Shown here: positions 6,180 through 6,411 of the stretch, piece by piece | Layout: each line of letters starts with the position of its first letter | Numbering within the stretch: position 1 is the first letter of the stretch | Origin: Paludibacteraceae bacterium | GTDB lineage: Bacteria; Bacteroidota; Bacteroidia; Bacteroidales; Paludibacteraceae | Direction of reading: 5' to 3' | NCBI GenBank assembly: GCA_947445425.1 | Contig: CANFFA010000145.1 | Location: 1 to 6,411, forward strand | DNA: 6,411 nucleotides | Notes under the pieces: generated by a model | The model's database searches: none | Seen by the model: only the letters and a program-made list of their open reading frames with translations | What the model was told of the DNA's origin: nothing | Made by a program: the position numbers and the translations under genes

Positions 6180-6239
6180 AGCCGCAATGCATTGCGGCTC
6201 TACATGCATTGCGATTCTGCATGCATTGCGCCTCTACAT
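6175..6239. repeat. 30-base perfect palindrome followed by 17-base tandem repeats
   Basis: The half TGTAGAGCCGCAATG (6175-6189) is followed directly by its exact reverse complement (6190-6204), with no mismatch. The right part belongs to three consecutive 17-base units: GCATTGCGGCTCTACAT (6189-6205), GCATTGCGATTCTGCAT (6206-6222) and GCATTGCGCCTCTACAT (6223-6239), which differ only at unit positions 9, 10 and 14. Each junction carries ATGCAT. The TAG stop of the oxidoreductase (6177-6179) is within the palindrome. The GC-rich stem would form a very stable hairpin in the mRNA but has no T-run, so it may protect the 3' end rather than act as a classical terminator. It looks like a dispersed palindromic repeat of the REP/MITE kind. 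Confidence 0.85.
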
Positions 6240-6411
6240 ATATTGGAATAATTTCCTATATTCCTTAAATCCGCAATTAACTGTTAAAAGCACTGTTAAA
6301 ACGACCTATAACTATTTAATAATAAATAACATAGAATCATTTTAACAGTTGAAAAAAATCACCTATCTTAGTGCTGCGAACAAAAAAGAAACAATAATTT
6401 TTTTACGGCAT
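6240..6411. other. Non-coding stretch at the right edge
   Basis: No open frame with a plausible start is seen on either strand. The stretch is A/T-rich. It holds a weak inverted repeat at 6240-6261 (GGAA and TTCC around TAAT, extended by four more pairs after a mismatch) and three copies of a 10-base motif described separately. A TATCTTAG at 6364-6371 partly resembles the -7 consensus, so the region may be the upstream region of a gene beyond the window. Confidence 0.5.
6280..6349. repeat. ACTGTTAAAA motif, two direct copies and one inverted copy
   Basis: ACTGTTAAAA occurs at 6280-6289 and 6292-6301 (12 bases apart, about one helical turn), and its exact reverse complement TTTTAACAGT at 6340-6349. 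The outer copies form an inverted pair across about 50 bases. This spacing is what a DNA-binding protein site cluster would look like in an upstream region, though the A/T content raises the chance of coincidence. Confidence 0.5.

Noticed and set aside
6189..6239. CRISPR array
   Set aside because: The 17-base units are directly adjacent with no spacers, and no cas gene is present.

Overview
The window looks like a chromosomal piece of a Bacteroidota genome, most likely Flavobacteriales or a close relative. The support is: moderately AT-rich DNA, no clear Shine-Dalgarno sequences before the genes, matches to the Bacteroidota -7 promoter element TAnnTTTG, the alpha2 form of glycyl-tRNA synthetase, and a topoisomerase IV-type A subunit with the HPHGDASIGDALV signature I associate with this phylum. 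No species can be named.

Layout from left to right. (1) Positions 2-136 hold the last 44 codons of an IS630-family transposase that enters from outside the window. (2) Positions 170-2890, minus strand, hold a complete 906-residue topoisomerase IV/gyrase-type A subunit (parC-like), converging on the transposase with a 33-base gap. (3) A 274-base divergent intergenic region follows. It carries two candidate -7 boxes facing away from each other, an 18-base palindrome, a 15-base palindrome and a pair of 13-base direct repeats. (4) Positions 3165-4712, plus strand, hold a complete 515-residue glycyl-tRNA synthetase, ended by a good intrinsic terminator. (5) Positions 4860-6179, plus strand, hold a complete FAD-dependent oxidoreductase of the DAO superfamily, closest to L-2-hydroxyglutarate oxidase (LhgO), with its own candidate promoter. 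(6) From 6175 there is a perfect 30-base palindrome that supplies the stop codon of that gene and runs into three 17-base tandem repeats. About 170 bases of non-coding DNA follow, with a repeated ACTGTTAAAA motif.

The three complete genes are housekeeping genes for chromosome topology, translation and central-metabolite repair. Nothing suggests one shared pathway: parC and glyS are divergent, and a terminator separates glyS from the oxidoreductase. parE is not beside parC here.

I see no convincing undescribed multi-gene system. The observations most worth checking are a clamp-binding-like QMNLF peptide at the extreme C-terminus of the topoisomerase subunit, the stop-codon-bearing palindromic repeat array at 6175-6239, and the palindromes in the parC/glyS divergent region.
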